Both the position numbers and the translations under genes were made by a program. The notes under the pieces are model-generated. The model worked only from the letters and a program-made list of their open reading frames with translations, was not told the origin of the DNA and did no database searches. Below, piece after piece: positions 1 to 5,418 of a stretch of 5,738 nt of DNA (within the stretch, counting starts at the first letter, position 1; every line of letters starts with the position of its first letter). The DNA is from Nitrososphaera sp. (GTDB lineage Archaea; Thermoproteota; Nitrososphaeria; Nitrososphaerales; Nitrososphaeraceae): assembly GCA_022545875.1 (NCBI GenBank), contig JAKEIF010000236.1, forward strand, positions 1-5,738. The letters run 5' to 3'.

Positions 1-1
1 C

Positions 2-6
2 AGGTG
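2..6 (+). promoter_or_regulatory. Possible Shine-Dalgarno site for the secreted protein gene
   Basis: AGGTG matches the complement of the usual archaeal 16S rRNA 3' end (CACCT) and ends 10 bases before the ATG at 17. The in-frame TGA at 8-10 fixes that ATG as the first available start. A Shine-Dalgarno site rather than a leaderless start would fit a gene preceded by another gene, but the upstream sequence lies outside the window. Confidence 0.35.
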
Positions 7-16
7 TTGACTAAAC

Positions 17-727
17 ATGTCAGCCGTTCGCTTGGCAGCCGTACTAGGATCATTGGTTGCACTTGCAATTCTGCTCTCTCCTGTTTCTCCGCTATCTCCA
101 AATCTCGACAATCCACCTGCGGGATCGAACGTTATCGCCGAGGAACCCATAGACGAGGCCAAAATAGCCCCTGCAGAGATAACACCTGAAGATTTTGCAG
201 AATGTAATTCCGTGAATGACGGTATCCAGAAACTGGTAGCAGAAGCAGAGAATGCAAATGAGACAAATAAAATTGCAGCCGACCTGCTCCTTGGAGAATA
301 TTGCAACAGGCCCGATCTTGTGCATGAACTAGGCGTAGCGGCGGATCCCGGCTTGAGCCTTGTGGCCTACGCGTGTGAGGCCGCGTCCGGAACCGAAGGC
401 GACAGCGCTATGCAGGACTCACTTGCAGACCATACTCTGATTTACTGTGAAAGCGCGAGGACAAACATCGATGAAGGAGTAGACGCGCTCTTGGTCTCTG
501 TCGAAGGCTTTAGGCTGGACTTTCTGACTGAGCTTGAAGCCGCCAACGTTGAAGCTGGCGCTACTTACGACATAGAGGCAATTGGCACCGAGCTAGACTC
601 GATAGCTAACCTCGCAGAAGGCTCTAGGTCTTTAGCTACCGCTGGCGAGTATTATGACGCTTCACAGATGTTAGATAAAGCTTCGGCAGCCTTTAGCGCA
701 CTCTTGGAAAAGATCGAAACCGAATAG
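17..727 (+). CDS. Exported or membrane-anchored protein of unknown function, four cysteines
   Basis: I do not recognise the family of this 236-residue protein. Residues 5-25 form a hydrophobic segment after a single Arg (MSAVRLAAVLGSLVALAILL), which reads as a signal peptide or N-terminal anchor, so the rest is probably outside the membrane. A Pro/Ser-rich stretch (residues 22-37) follows, then an acidic, Ala-rich and mostly helical body. Four cysteines lie at 63, 96, 120 and 144; the last three are exactly 24 residues apart and each has a nearby Tyr (EYC, YAC, IYC), which suggests disulfide pairing between successive helices. One N-glycosylation sequon (NET, residues 81-83) is present. The C-terminal part (about 185-236) looks like a helical hairpin. 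No catalytic motif or second membrane segment is visible. The ATG at 17 is preceded by an in-frame stop at 8-10, so the start is well supported. A structural or ligand-binding cell-surface role is only a guess. Confidence 0.8.
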   Translation: MSAVRLAAVLGSLVALAILLSPVSPLSPNLDNPPAGSNVIAEEPIDEAKIAPAEITPEDFAECNSVNDGIQKLVAEAENANETNKIAADLLLGEYCNRPDLVHELGVAADPGLSLVAYACEAASGTEGDSAMQDSLADHTLIYCESARTNIDEGVDALLVSVEGFRLDFLTELEAANVEAGATYDIEAIGTELDSIANLAEGSRSLATAGEYYDASQMLDKASAAFSALLEKIETE

Positions 728-836
728 TCTAGAGCTCGGCGTACCAGTAGTTCAATGAGAACCGAATTTGTTACGACCTCCAAGCGACTTTACATTACTA
801 TGTTGGTCAAACCTATAGGATAATTCCCCATAAATC

Positions 837-848
837 TTATATTATATG
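837..848 (+). promoter_or_regulatory. TATA box upstream of the response regulator
   Basis: The AT-rich stretch TTATATTATATG stands out from its flanks and is centred about 23 bases before the GTG at 866. Archaeal box A normally lies about 26 bases before the transcription start, so the transcript would begin at or within a few bases of that GTG. The 138-base gap 728-865 holds nothing else that I can identify. Confidence 0.55.
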
Positions 849-865
849 CTTTATTCCCTGTATCA

Positions 866-1327
866 GTGACTTTTTCTAGTGATAGCGTTCGAAAGGAACG
901 CTGGAAAGGAAGGATAATGGTCGTGGATGACGACGAGGGCGCAGCAAAAGTCGTCACTTGGATTCTATCTCGAAACCAATACTCAACCAAGTTCTTTCGA
1001 GAACCAAGGAAAGCGCTGGAGGAGTTTAAGAGAAATCCGAAACGCTACATGGCGATCGTTGTTGATGCACGGATGCCGGGCATGACAGGGTTTGAATTCG
1101 CCCGCCGCGTCAGAAGGCTCTGCGCCGAAATCAGGATAATCCTGCTCACAGACTTTGAGATAAGTAAGTCAGAATTCAAAAAGGTCTTTCCGTCGTCACA
1201 AATTGATGATATCGTTCTAAAGCCAACGGCGGCACAGCAGTTGATGCAGGCCGTTATGGGGACCACAAAAGTGGACAATGAACGGTTAAGCAATGAAGAT
1301 CTGCATGGCTATCAAAGCGTGCCATAA
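866..1327 (+). CDS. Receiver-only response regulator (CheY-like)
   Basis: This is a stand-alone phosphoacceptor (REC) domain, which takes a phosphoryl group from a histidine kinase and passes the signal on by protein contact. All hallmark residues are present in 153 residues: the acidic cluster D21-D23 after strand 1 (RIMVVDDDE), the phosphoacceptor D67 (IVVDARMPGMTGFE), T95 at the end of strand 4 (IILLTD) and K119-P120 (VLKP). A tail of about 20 polar residues follows, with no DNA-binding or enzymatic output domain. The GTG at 866 keeps strand 1 complete and lies close to the predicted transcription start. The ATG at 917 would begin inside strand 1 (MVVDDD), although it has purine-rich GGAAGG just upstream. 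I prefer the GTG with moderate confidence. The gene is alone on its strand here, so its kinase and output partner are unknown; the kinase at 3561-5354 is a candidate by proximity only. Confidence 0.9.
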   Translation: MTFSSDSVRKERWKGRIMVVDDDEGAAKVVTWILSRNQYSTKFFREPRKALEEFKRNPKRYMAIVVDARMPGMTGFEFARRVRRLCAEIRIILLTDFEISKSEFKKVFPSSQIDDIVLKPTAAQQLMQAVMGTTKVDNERLSNEDLHGYQSVP

Positions 1328-1329
1328 TC

Positions 1330-1362
1330 AAAGCCATAGCTTTAGGTTTATTGACAATAACC
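1330..1362. terminator. Two adjacent small hairpins between convergent genes
   Basis: The 95-base gap between the convergent receiver and stomatin genes holds AAAGC-CATA-GCTTT (1330-1343), followed at once by GGTTTATTG-A-CAATAACC (1345-1362), an inverted repeat with one bulged T. Their place just after the receiver stop codon fits transcript-end structures usable from either side, but no long T-run follows. Archaeal terminators are mainly T-rich, so the call is weak. Confidence 0.3.
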
Positions 1363-1422
1363 AGGGACGCTTGGTACAGAGATTACGTCATTCTCCAGAC
1401 CAGGTATTTTCAGAGCCAGAGG

Positions 1423-2406
1423 TCACGTTGTTAGCTTTGGCTTGATAGGCAGCGCACTGCCGTTACCGCTGTCAAGTACCAGCGTTGGATTCGTCCCTTT
1501 TTCTACGATAACGAACTTTGTATTTTCCTGCATAGACTGCTGCGTCACTTCGAGTTGCTTCAGAGTGATCGCGTTTTCCTTAAAATATTCCCTTGCGGCC
1601 CTGTTCACAACCTCGATTCTATTTGCCTCGGCTGCAGCAATAAGTTTGATCTTTGATGCATCGGCCTCTGCAACTGTCTTGATTGCATTTGCCTGGCCTT
1701 CTGCCTCGAGAATTGCTGATTGCTTTGAACCTTCTGCCCTCTTGATGGCGGCCTGCTTTTCGCCGTCAGCCTGAGTCGCCAGGGCCTGAGCCAGATCTAT
1801 TGCAGCAACTTTCTTGTTATTAGCCTGTATAACGGCATTCATTGTCTCCTGTACTTCCTTTGGCGGGTCGATTTCCTTTACCTCGACTCTTACGACGTCA
1901 AGACCCCATTCGCTAATCTGCTTTTGAATCTGCATCATTATTTCGGCGTTGAGCTCGCCCCTCCTGCTATTGACATTGGAGAAGTCCCTGTCGCCAATCA
2001 CGTTGCGCATGGTGGTCCGGGCAAGTGCGATGATCTGCGACTGGTAGTCGTTGACCTTGTAAAGTGCATTCTTTACGGACTGGTCGTCCTCTCTAACCTT
2101 GTAATAGACCTGGGCCGCTACTCTTGCGTTCAGGTTGTCCTTTGTAATGATTTCTTGGCTTTCGACGTCGGTCATTTGTTCTGTTATGTTGACAAAGATG
2201 CTTTTGTGAATAATCGGAATAATCCATGTAATGCCCTGATCCTTTATTCTCTCGAATTTGCCAAGCCTTTCAACTGCCATCCGCTCAGTCGGTCTAACCA
2301 CCCGAATGCCCTTTGCCACGAACACCGCGGCAATGAAAATGCCGATTCCTGCCGCTATGCTCTCTGCGTCAAAAGCCTCAAAAACCACTAGTATATTCTT
2401 CTTCAT
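1423..2406 (-). CDS. Stomatin/prohibitin-like SPFH membrane protein
   Basis: This is a member of the stomatin branch of the SPFH family; such proteins form oligomeric scaffolds in the cytoplasmic membrane and organise membrane domains or associated proteases. From the ATG at 2406 it has 327 residues, a normal family length. A single hydrophobic segment (about residues 15-31) is followed directly by the SPFH domain (about 34-200), with typical features: VVRPTERMAVERLGKF, the G-ITWIIPI segment, the ARVAAQVYYKV strand, and VKEIDPPKEVQETM near its end. Residues about 190-275 form an Ala/Glu/Lys-rich coiled coil containing EAEGQANAI, as in stomatins. The NfeD partner that often accompanies bacterial and archaeal stomatins is not next to it here. 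Reading could extend upstream to 2466, but the extra 20 residues look unlike a family N-terminus. The TATA box lies so close to the ATG that initiation at the GTG at 2388 (residue 7) is a real alternative; either start keeps the membrane segment. Confidence 0.92.
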   Translation of the reverse strand: MKKNILVVFEAFDAESIAAGIGIFIAAVFVAKGIRVVRPTERMAVERLGKFERIKDQGITWIIPIIHKSIFVNITEQMTDVESQEIITKDNLNARVAAQVYYKVREDDQSVKNALYKVNDYQSQIIALARTTMRNVIGDRDFSNVNSRRGELNAEIMMQIQKQISEWGLDVVRVEVKEIDPPKEVQETMNAVIQANNKKVAAIDLAQALATQADGEKQAAIKRAEGSKQSAILEAEGQANAIKTVAEADASKIKLIAAAEANRIEVVNRAAREYFKENAITLKQLEVTQQSMQENTKFVIVEKGTNPTLVLDSGNGSALPIKPKLTT

Positions 2407-2408
2407 AA

Positions 2409-2420
2409 TTAATATATAAA
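2409..2420 (-). promoter_or_regulatory. TATA box for the stomatin gene, possibly bidirectional
   Basis: On the minus strand the sequence reads TTTATATATTAA, a full match to the archaeal box A consensus. Its centre is only about 9 bases from the ATG at 2406 but about 27 bases from an in-frame GTG at 2388, the usual distance to a leaderless start. The core is nearly self-complementary, so on the plus strand (TATATAAA) it could also serve the divergent DUF488 gene, with a transcript starting near 2440. Confidence 0.6.
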
Positions 2421-2472
2421 GTTGAGCGGGTAAGGCAGAAAATCTAACAAAGCAAATAATCGACAAGCAAAG

Positions 2473-2488
2473 TGATCTATTGATCTAT
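2473..2488 (+). repeat. Perfect 8-bp tandem duplication across the DUF488 start
   Basis: TGATCTAT occurs twice with no gap (2473-2480 and 2481-2488). The preceding G gives the first copy the reading GTG ATC TAT followed by TGA, while the second copy gives TTG ATC TAT ACA, which enters the DUF488 frame. Removing one copy would leave GTG ATC TAT ACA in frame. The duplication therefore appears to have replaced a GTG start by TTG. Confidence 0.9.
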
Positions 2489-2905
2489 ACAATAGGCTAT
2501 GAGGGTCTAGGAATCAACAGGTTCATTCAGATTCTGAATGAGAACGGGGTAAGAACGCTGCTTGATTGCAGATTCAATGCCGTCTCGATGAATTCCGACT
2601 TTTCAAAGAGCAAGCTCGCGCTGCGGCTTGAGAGCGAAGGCATCAGTTACAAACATCTCAAGGAGTATGGCGTACCCGGCGAAATCAGAAGAGCAGGAAA
2701 TGCAATCGAGTGGTACATCGAAAACATCAAGCCCACTATTCAAGCCTCCATTGTCAACCGCTTTGAGCAGCCGGTTTGCTTTATGTGCATGGAGCGAAGC
2801 GTTGATGATTGTCATCGCAGGATCATTCTGATCGCGATGCAAGAACAAGGGATGGAAGGCCGTGATCTTTATCCGAAGGGAGAGAAATCAGCAAAGAAAA
2901 GATAG
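2480..2905 (+). CDS. DUF488 family protein
   Basis: This 141-residue protein matches the DUF488 family in length and layout; the family has no firmly assigned biochemical role that I can state. Recognisable parts in order are the N-terminal strand IYTIGYEG (2-9), LLDCRFN (27-33) followed by a Ser and FSK segment (36-43), YKHLKEYGVPGE (57-68), and the C-terminal CFMCMERSVDDCHRR (100-114). The last holds C100, C103, C111 and H112, equivalent to the conserved C..E...CHR signature, and could bind a metal or act as a redox or catalytic centre. C30 replaces the Val or Ala often seen in the D-x-R motif. The tail is Lys-rich. The protein should be cytoplasmic, with no membrane segment. The TTG at 2480 places the start right at the family's first strand; no ATG or GTG lies in frame upstream before the stop at 2423-2425. 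It is divergent from the stomatin gene, with a 73-base gap. Confidence 0.88.
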   Translation: MIYTIGYEGLGINRFIQILNENGVRTLLDCRFNAVSMNSDFSKSKLALRLESEGISYKHLKEYGVPGEIRRAGNAIEWYIENIKPTIQASIVNRFEQPVCFMCMERSVDDCHRRIILIAMQEQGMEGRDLYPKGEKSAKKR

Positions 2906-3018
2906 TTGCAAAGTCGAATCACCACATGTCACATCGTCACGCATACACGTTGCAGCGGGGTGAAGCAATTCTGTACGTGCCAAGTGCAGCTTGTGACTGA
3001 CAGGAACAATCTGTCGTT

Positions 3019-3030
3019 CTTTTAATATTC
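3019..3030 (+). promoter_or_regulatory. TATA box for the 52-residue basic protein
   Basis: CTTTTAATATTC contains a good archaeal box A (TTTTAATA, 3020-3027) centred about 28 bases before the ATG at 3052. That spacing predicts a transcript beginning at or next to the ATG, i.e. leaderless. No Shine-Dalgarno sequence lies before the ATG (ACGCGTAAACTC), which agrees. Confidence 0.6.
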
Positions 3031-3051
3031 CATGATTGCACGCGTAAACTC

Positions 3052-3210
3052 ATGCCTAGGGGAGTAAAGAAAGGAGTCAGCAAACGCAAGTATGATAGGA
3101 CAGTCGAGAAAATAAAACGCAAGGGTGGTGCAAAGAATCCTCACGCAGTTGCCAACGCAAAGCTCGGACGTAAGGGTAAAACAAAGGCAAAAAAGTCGCG
3201 CAGCAAGTAA
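3052..3210 (+). CDS. Small lysine-rich protein, 52 residues
   Basis: ATG to TAA encodes 52 residues of which 15 are Lys and 6 Arg against only 2 acidic ones, a very basic protein likely to contact nucleic acid or the ribosome. The N-terminus MPRGVKKGVSKRKYDRTVEK leads into a probable helix, then a GGAKNPHAVANAKLG segment (25-39) and a Lys-rich tail ending KKSRSK. The NP-x-A-V-A-x-A pattern recalls a short motif seen in various small archaeal and phage proteins after a K-x-K-x-GG turn, but I cannot name a family. There are no cysteines, so it is not a zinc finger, and no membrane segment. Support for a real gene comes from the well-placed TATA box, the orderly repeat-free sequence and its own stop. 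It is monocistronic by appearance, 146 bases after the DUF488 gene. The function is unknown; a chromatin or ribosome-associated role is inference from charge alone. Confidence 0.72.
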   Translation: MPRGVKKGVSKRKYDRTVEKIKRKGGAKNPHAVANAKLGRKGKTKAKKSRSK

Positions 3211-3271
3211 TACGAGCTTTACCTAAACAGCCCGCGTCCTGGTTTATCGCGCGCCGACACTATAGATCACC

Positions 3272-3280
3272 ATCTATATG
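3272..3280 (+). promoter_or_regulatory. TATA-like box for the zinc-ribbon microprotein
   Basis: ATCTATATG is centred about 26 bases before the ATG at 3302, the right distance for a leaderless transcript. A second, weaker AT stretch (CTATAGAT, 3260-3267) would give a transcript starting near 3290 instead. The last three bases of the first box (3278-3280) are themselves an in-frame ATG, so the choice of promoter decides the start. Confidence 0.45.
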
Positions 3281-3301
3281 CGATGCTGTGCAGTAGTGGC
3301 T

Positions 3302-3409
3302 ATGTTCGATGACGAACAAGAGCAAGTTGAACCACCGCATACATGTCCTAAATGCGGCAGGACGACCAAATTCGGTGGCCGTTGCGACTGTGAACAGATA
3401 TTCTGGTAA
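3302..3409 (+). CDS. Zinc-ribbon microprotein, 35 residues
   Basis: ATG to TAA encodes 35 residues: an acidic N-terminus (MFDDEQEQVEPPH), then a four-cysteine knuckle, C15-P-K-C18-G and C28-D-C30, and a short EQIFW end. CPxCG followed by a second cysteine pair is the usual signature of small rubredoxin-like or zinc-ribbon proteins, and archaea are known to encode many stand-alone CPxCG microproteins, several linked to stress or growth phenotypes in haloarchaea. The second pair here is CxC rather than CxxC, which is unusual, and His13 could be an extra ligand. Upstream in-frame starts exist at 3278 (ATG, adding MRCCAVVA) and 3296 (GTG, adding MA); the 3302 start fits the TATA box best. The gene lies 91 bases after the basic protein on the same strand, with its own promoter-like box. 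The partner and function are unknown. Confidence 0.7.
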   Translation: MFDDEQEQVEPPHTCPKCGRTTKFGGRCDCEQIFW

Positions 3410-3435
3410 CGTTGGACGCTAGCCCCTGAAATCCC

Positions 3436-3447
3436 TGTTTTCTTTTA
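3436..3447 (+). terminator. T-rich tract after the zinc-ribbon gene
   Basis: TGTTTTCTTTTA begins 27 bases after the stop codon at 3409 and is the only pyrimidine-T-rich run in this gap. Archaeal transcription commonly ends at such runs. No stem-loop precedes it, so the assignment rests on composition and position only. Confidence 0.3.
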
Positions 3448-3521
3448 CTCGGTAGCTTGCACTCTATGGCCACGAAAGGACATTCGTGTGGGTTTTTGTA
3501 CTCTAGAAGATTCTATCATAC

Positions 3522-3531
3522 CCATTTATCA
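3522..3531 (+). promoter_or_regulatory. Weak TATA-like box for the histidine kinase
   Basis: CCATTTATCA carries a TTTAT core centred about 34 bases before the ATG at 3561, predicting a leader of only a few bases. It is a poorer match than the other boxes in this window. The rest of the 151-base gap (3410-3560) shows no supported gene. Confidence 0.3.
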
Positions 3532-3560
3532 AGCTCTGACGGCCCCTGAATGTAGTTTCA

Positions 3561-5354
3561 ATGGGATTTTCTTCCCGGTCACTGCATGCTAGGCGTTCGT
3601 GGATGGCGTTTGTCGCCATCGCCGTAATCATAGTTACGGCTTTTGCGTCCTATTTTTATCTTCAAGCGATCACTGAAAGTAACCTAAAGAACGCGTTGCT
3701 AGAACAGCAGAAACAGCGGCAGATCGACAATACAGAAGCACTGGCCAACCATATCGCATCAGACATTGACGGCCTCATATTGCGACTAGAGCTCTTGGCG
3801 TCTGCTCCGGCCCTCCAAAGGAGCGAGTTTACAAGTGACGAGACTTCCCGCTTGCTTTGGGAAGCTGACGTTGATATTAGCAAAATCACACTTATTGACA
3901 GCATAAGACTGGCCGATGCAGATGGCATCTTGGTGAATACATCCTATGAAGAATATCGGAAATTCATGGGATCAGATAGATCAGACCTTGAATACGTAAA
4001 GGAGGTAAGGGCGACGCTAAGGCCGTATGTGTCCTCAGGCTATGTAGGGGCAACGGGAATATTTTATGTTGCAATAGGAGTTCCGATAATAAATCAGGAT
4101 ACAAATGAATACGTCGGAATCGTCTCTGCGTTTCTGCCCACTGCAAAGTTTTTTGAGCGGTACGGCAACATTTACGATGCCGATACTCAATCAATTATTG
4201 CTCTTGACGGCAAGGGCACGATTCTGGCAAGCGGAATAAGCGAGTTTGTAGGCGAAAATATCTTTGGCGAAAACATCCAGGGTCTTACACAGGGCAATAC
4301 CGCGATAAACCAGCTATACAGTAACGTCTTGGAAGGCCGAGCGGATTCTGCTCTCTTCACTGCCAATTTGGGCGAGAGATTTAGTAGCGGTTCTCCGATT
4401 TTTGTGAACGAAAGGCCCGTTCTTTACATTTTTGTCACTACTCCGACTGCATCTATATACTCCCAGATTAACGGCATTCTTCAGGCGGAGTATATCCAGA
4501 ACATAGTCTTGCTCATTGCACTTGTAGCGGCAGTATCGCTTCTGATACTATACCTTGCAAGGTGGACTTCGACGCTTGAAAAGCGAATCAGGGACAGGAC
4601 GCAGGAGCTGCATACGAGCAATGAAAAACTTGTTGCCCATGATAAAATGCAACAAGAATTCATCAACATCGCGGCGCACGAGCTTAGGACCCCCGTCCAG
4701 CCCTTGCTAGGAATTGCAGACCTGCTTGAAATGAACGCTAAAGATTCTGAGAAAATCGAAATTACGCGCCCAGAACTAGAGATGATAATACGGAACGCAA
4801 AGCGGCTGGAGCGCCTTTCTTCTGATATCCTGGAAGTGTCCAGGATAGAGAGCCAGTCTCTCAAGTTGAACAAGGAAATAGTCGACATGAATGACAAAGT
4901 CCGTAACGTTCTTCTTGACGCAAATAGTTTCATTCCCAAAGATAAGAAAATAGAGATTCTGTCTGTGCTGTCCGATAAGCGGGTAAACGTCTTCGCTGAC
5001 AAACCCAGGCTATTTGAGGTAGTATCCAATCTTCTGAATAATGCGGTAAAGTTTACTGACAGCGGAACCATAACGGTAAAGGTAGAAAAAAAAGACGATA
5101 ATGTGGTCGTAAGCGTCAGCGACACTGGCCGCGGAATCGATCCAGAAGTAGTGCCCCGGCTTTTTACAAAGTTTGCATCAAAATCTGTAAGTGGGACAGG
5201 GCTTGGACTGTTCATATCTAGGAGCATAGTAGAGGCGCATGGAGGGATGATATGGGCAGAGAACAACAGCGATAAGGGCGCTACTTTCACATTTAGCCTT
5301 CCATTGCTGCCGCATGCCGAACTAGAAAATAAAGAAATAAAATCCGAGCCATAG
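3561..5354 (+). CDS. Membrane sensor histidine kinase with cache-like sensor
   Basis: This 597-residue protein senses a signal outside the cytoplasm and phosphorylates a response regulator. TM1 spans about 14-34, an extracytoplasmic domain about 36-310, and TM2 about 312-334. The sensor fits a double-cache fold: a long N-terminal helix, then DADGILVNTSY (119-129) and GYVGATGIFYVAIGVPI (160-176), and a second half with ALDGKGTILASG (214-225). I do not see the R-x-W-Y motif of amino-acid-binding caches. There is no HAMP domain; a short coiled coil (335-362) leads straight to the H-box, with phosphoacceptor H373 in INIAAHELRTPVQP. The ATPase domain is intact: N-box NLLNNAVKF (490-498), G1 DTGRGID (521-527), F-box LFTKF (534-538) and G2 GTGLGL (545-550). 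An active kinase is therefore expected. The ATG at 3561 follows an in-frame stop at 3537-3539; the ATG at 3603 would start inside TM1. No receiver gene is adjacent; the nearest is at 866-1327. Confidence 0.95.
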   Translation: MGFSSRSLHARRSWMAFVAIAVIIVTAFASYFYLQAITESNLKNALLEQQKQRQIDNTEALANHIASDIDGLILRLELLASAPALQRSEFTSDETSRLLWEADVDISKITLIDSIRLADADGILVNTSYEEYRKFMGSDRSDLEYVKEVRATLRPYVSSGYVGATGIFYVAIGVPIINQDTNEYVGIVSAFLPTAKFFERYGNIYDADTQSIIALDGKGTILASGISEFVGENIFGENIQGLTQGNTAINQLYSNVLEGRADSALFTANLGERFSSGSPIFVNERPVLYIFVTTPTASIYSQINGILQAEYIQNIVLLIALVAAVSLLILYLARWTSTLEKRIRDRTQELHTSNEKLVAHDKMQQEFINIAAHELRTPVQPLLGIADLLEMNAKDSEKIEITRPELEMIIRNAKRLERLSSDILEVSRIESQSLKLNKEIVDMNDKVRNVLLDANSFIPKDKKIEILSVLSDKRVNVFADKPRLFEVVSNLLNNAVKFTDSGTITVKVEKKDDNVVVSVSDTGRGIDPEVVPRLFTKFASKSVSGTGLGLFISRSIVEAHGGMIWAENNSDKGATFTFSLPLLPHAELENKEIKSEP

Positions 5355-5357
5355 TCG

Positions 5358-5418
5358 GCCGCGGATTTTAAGGCTTACAATTCCCTAACTCGACTCGACA
5401 CGTGGTAGTGCCCGCGGC
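5358..5418. repeat. 7-bp GC inverted repeat flanking the convergent gap
   Basis: GCCGCGG at 5358-5364 and CCGCGGC at 5412-5418 are perfect inverted copies lying just beyond the kinase stop codon and at the methyltransferase stop codon, 47 bases apart. Each copy is next to ATAG read toward its own gene's end. They could form the base of a hairpin shared by the two convergent transcripts, but CCGCGG is itself a palindrome and the loop is long, so chance is possible. Confidence 0.35.

Noticed and set aside
1..189. Open frame in +1 overlapping the exported protein gene
   Set aside because: It overlaps a clearly better frame with a signal peptide, and its Cys/Ser/Arg-rich translation resembles no protein. 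It could only be the tail of an upstream gene, for which there is no support.
1924..2391. 155-residue plus-strand frame opposite the stomatin gene
   Set aside because: It is antisense to the SPFH domain and has no recognisable domain or start signal.
2926..3000. 24-residue plus-strand frame between DUF488 and the basic protein
   Set aside because: No promoter box or ribosome site at a fitting distance, and no recognisable sequence features.
2998..3015. Short inverted repeat GACAG/CTGTC just upstream of the basic protein's TATA box
   Set aside because: Only 5 bp with a 8-base spacer; expected by chance. Position is suggestive of an operator but evidence is too thin.
2937..3122. 61-residue minus-strand frame
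   Set aside because: It runs antisense through the 52-residue gene and its promoter, and its composition is that of a shadow frame.
3211..3301. Search for a tRNA or small structured RNA between the two small genes
   Set aside because: No tRNA arms or strong stem-loops found by eye; only the promoter-like box is supported.
3466..3549. 27-residue plus-strand frame before the kinase
   Set aside because: It covers the likely kinase promoter, lacks motifs, and no well-placed start signal supports it.
3422..3550. GCCCCTGAA occurring twice (3422-3430 and 3542-3550)
   Set aside because: A 9-base direct match in an intergenic gap with no further similarity around it; not enough for a repeat element or regulatory pair.
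4481..5290. 269-residue minus-strand frame opposite the kinase
   Set aside because: It is antisense to the conserved kinase core; its Ser/Leu/Arg-rich translation is typical of the complement of a coding sequence.
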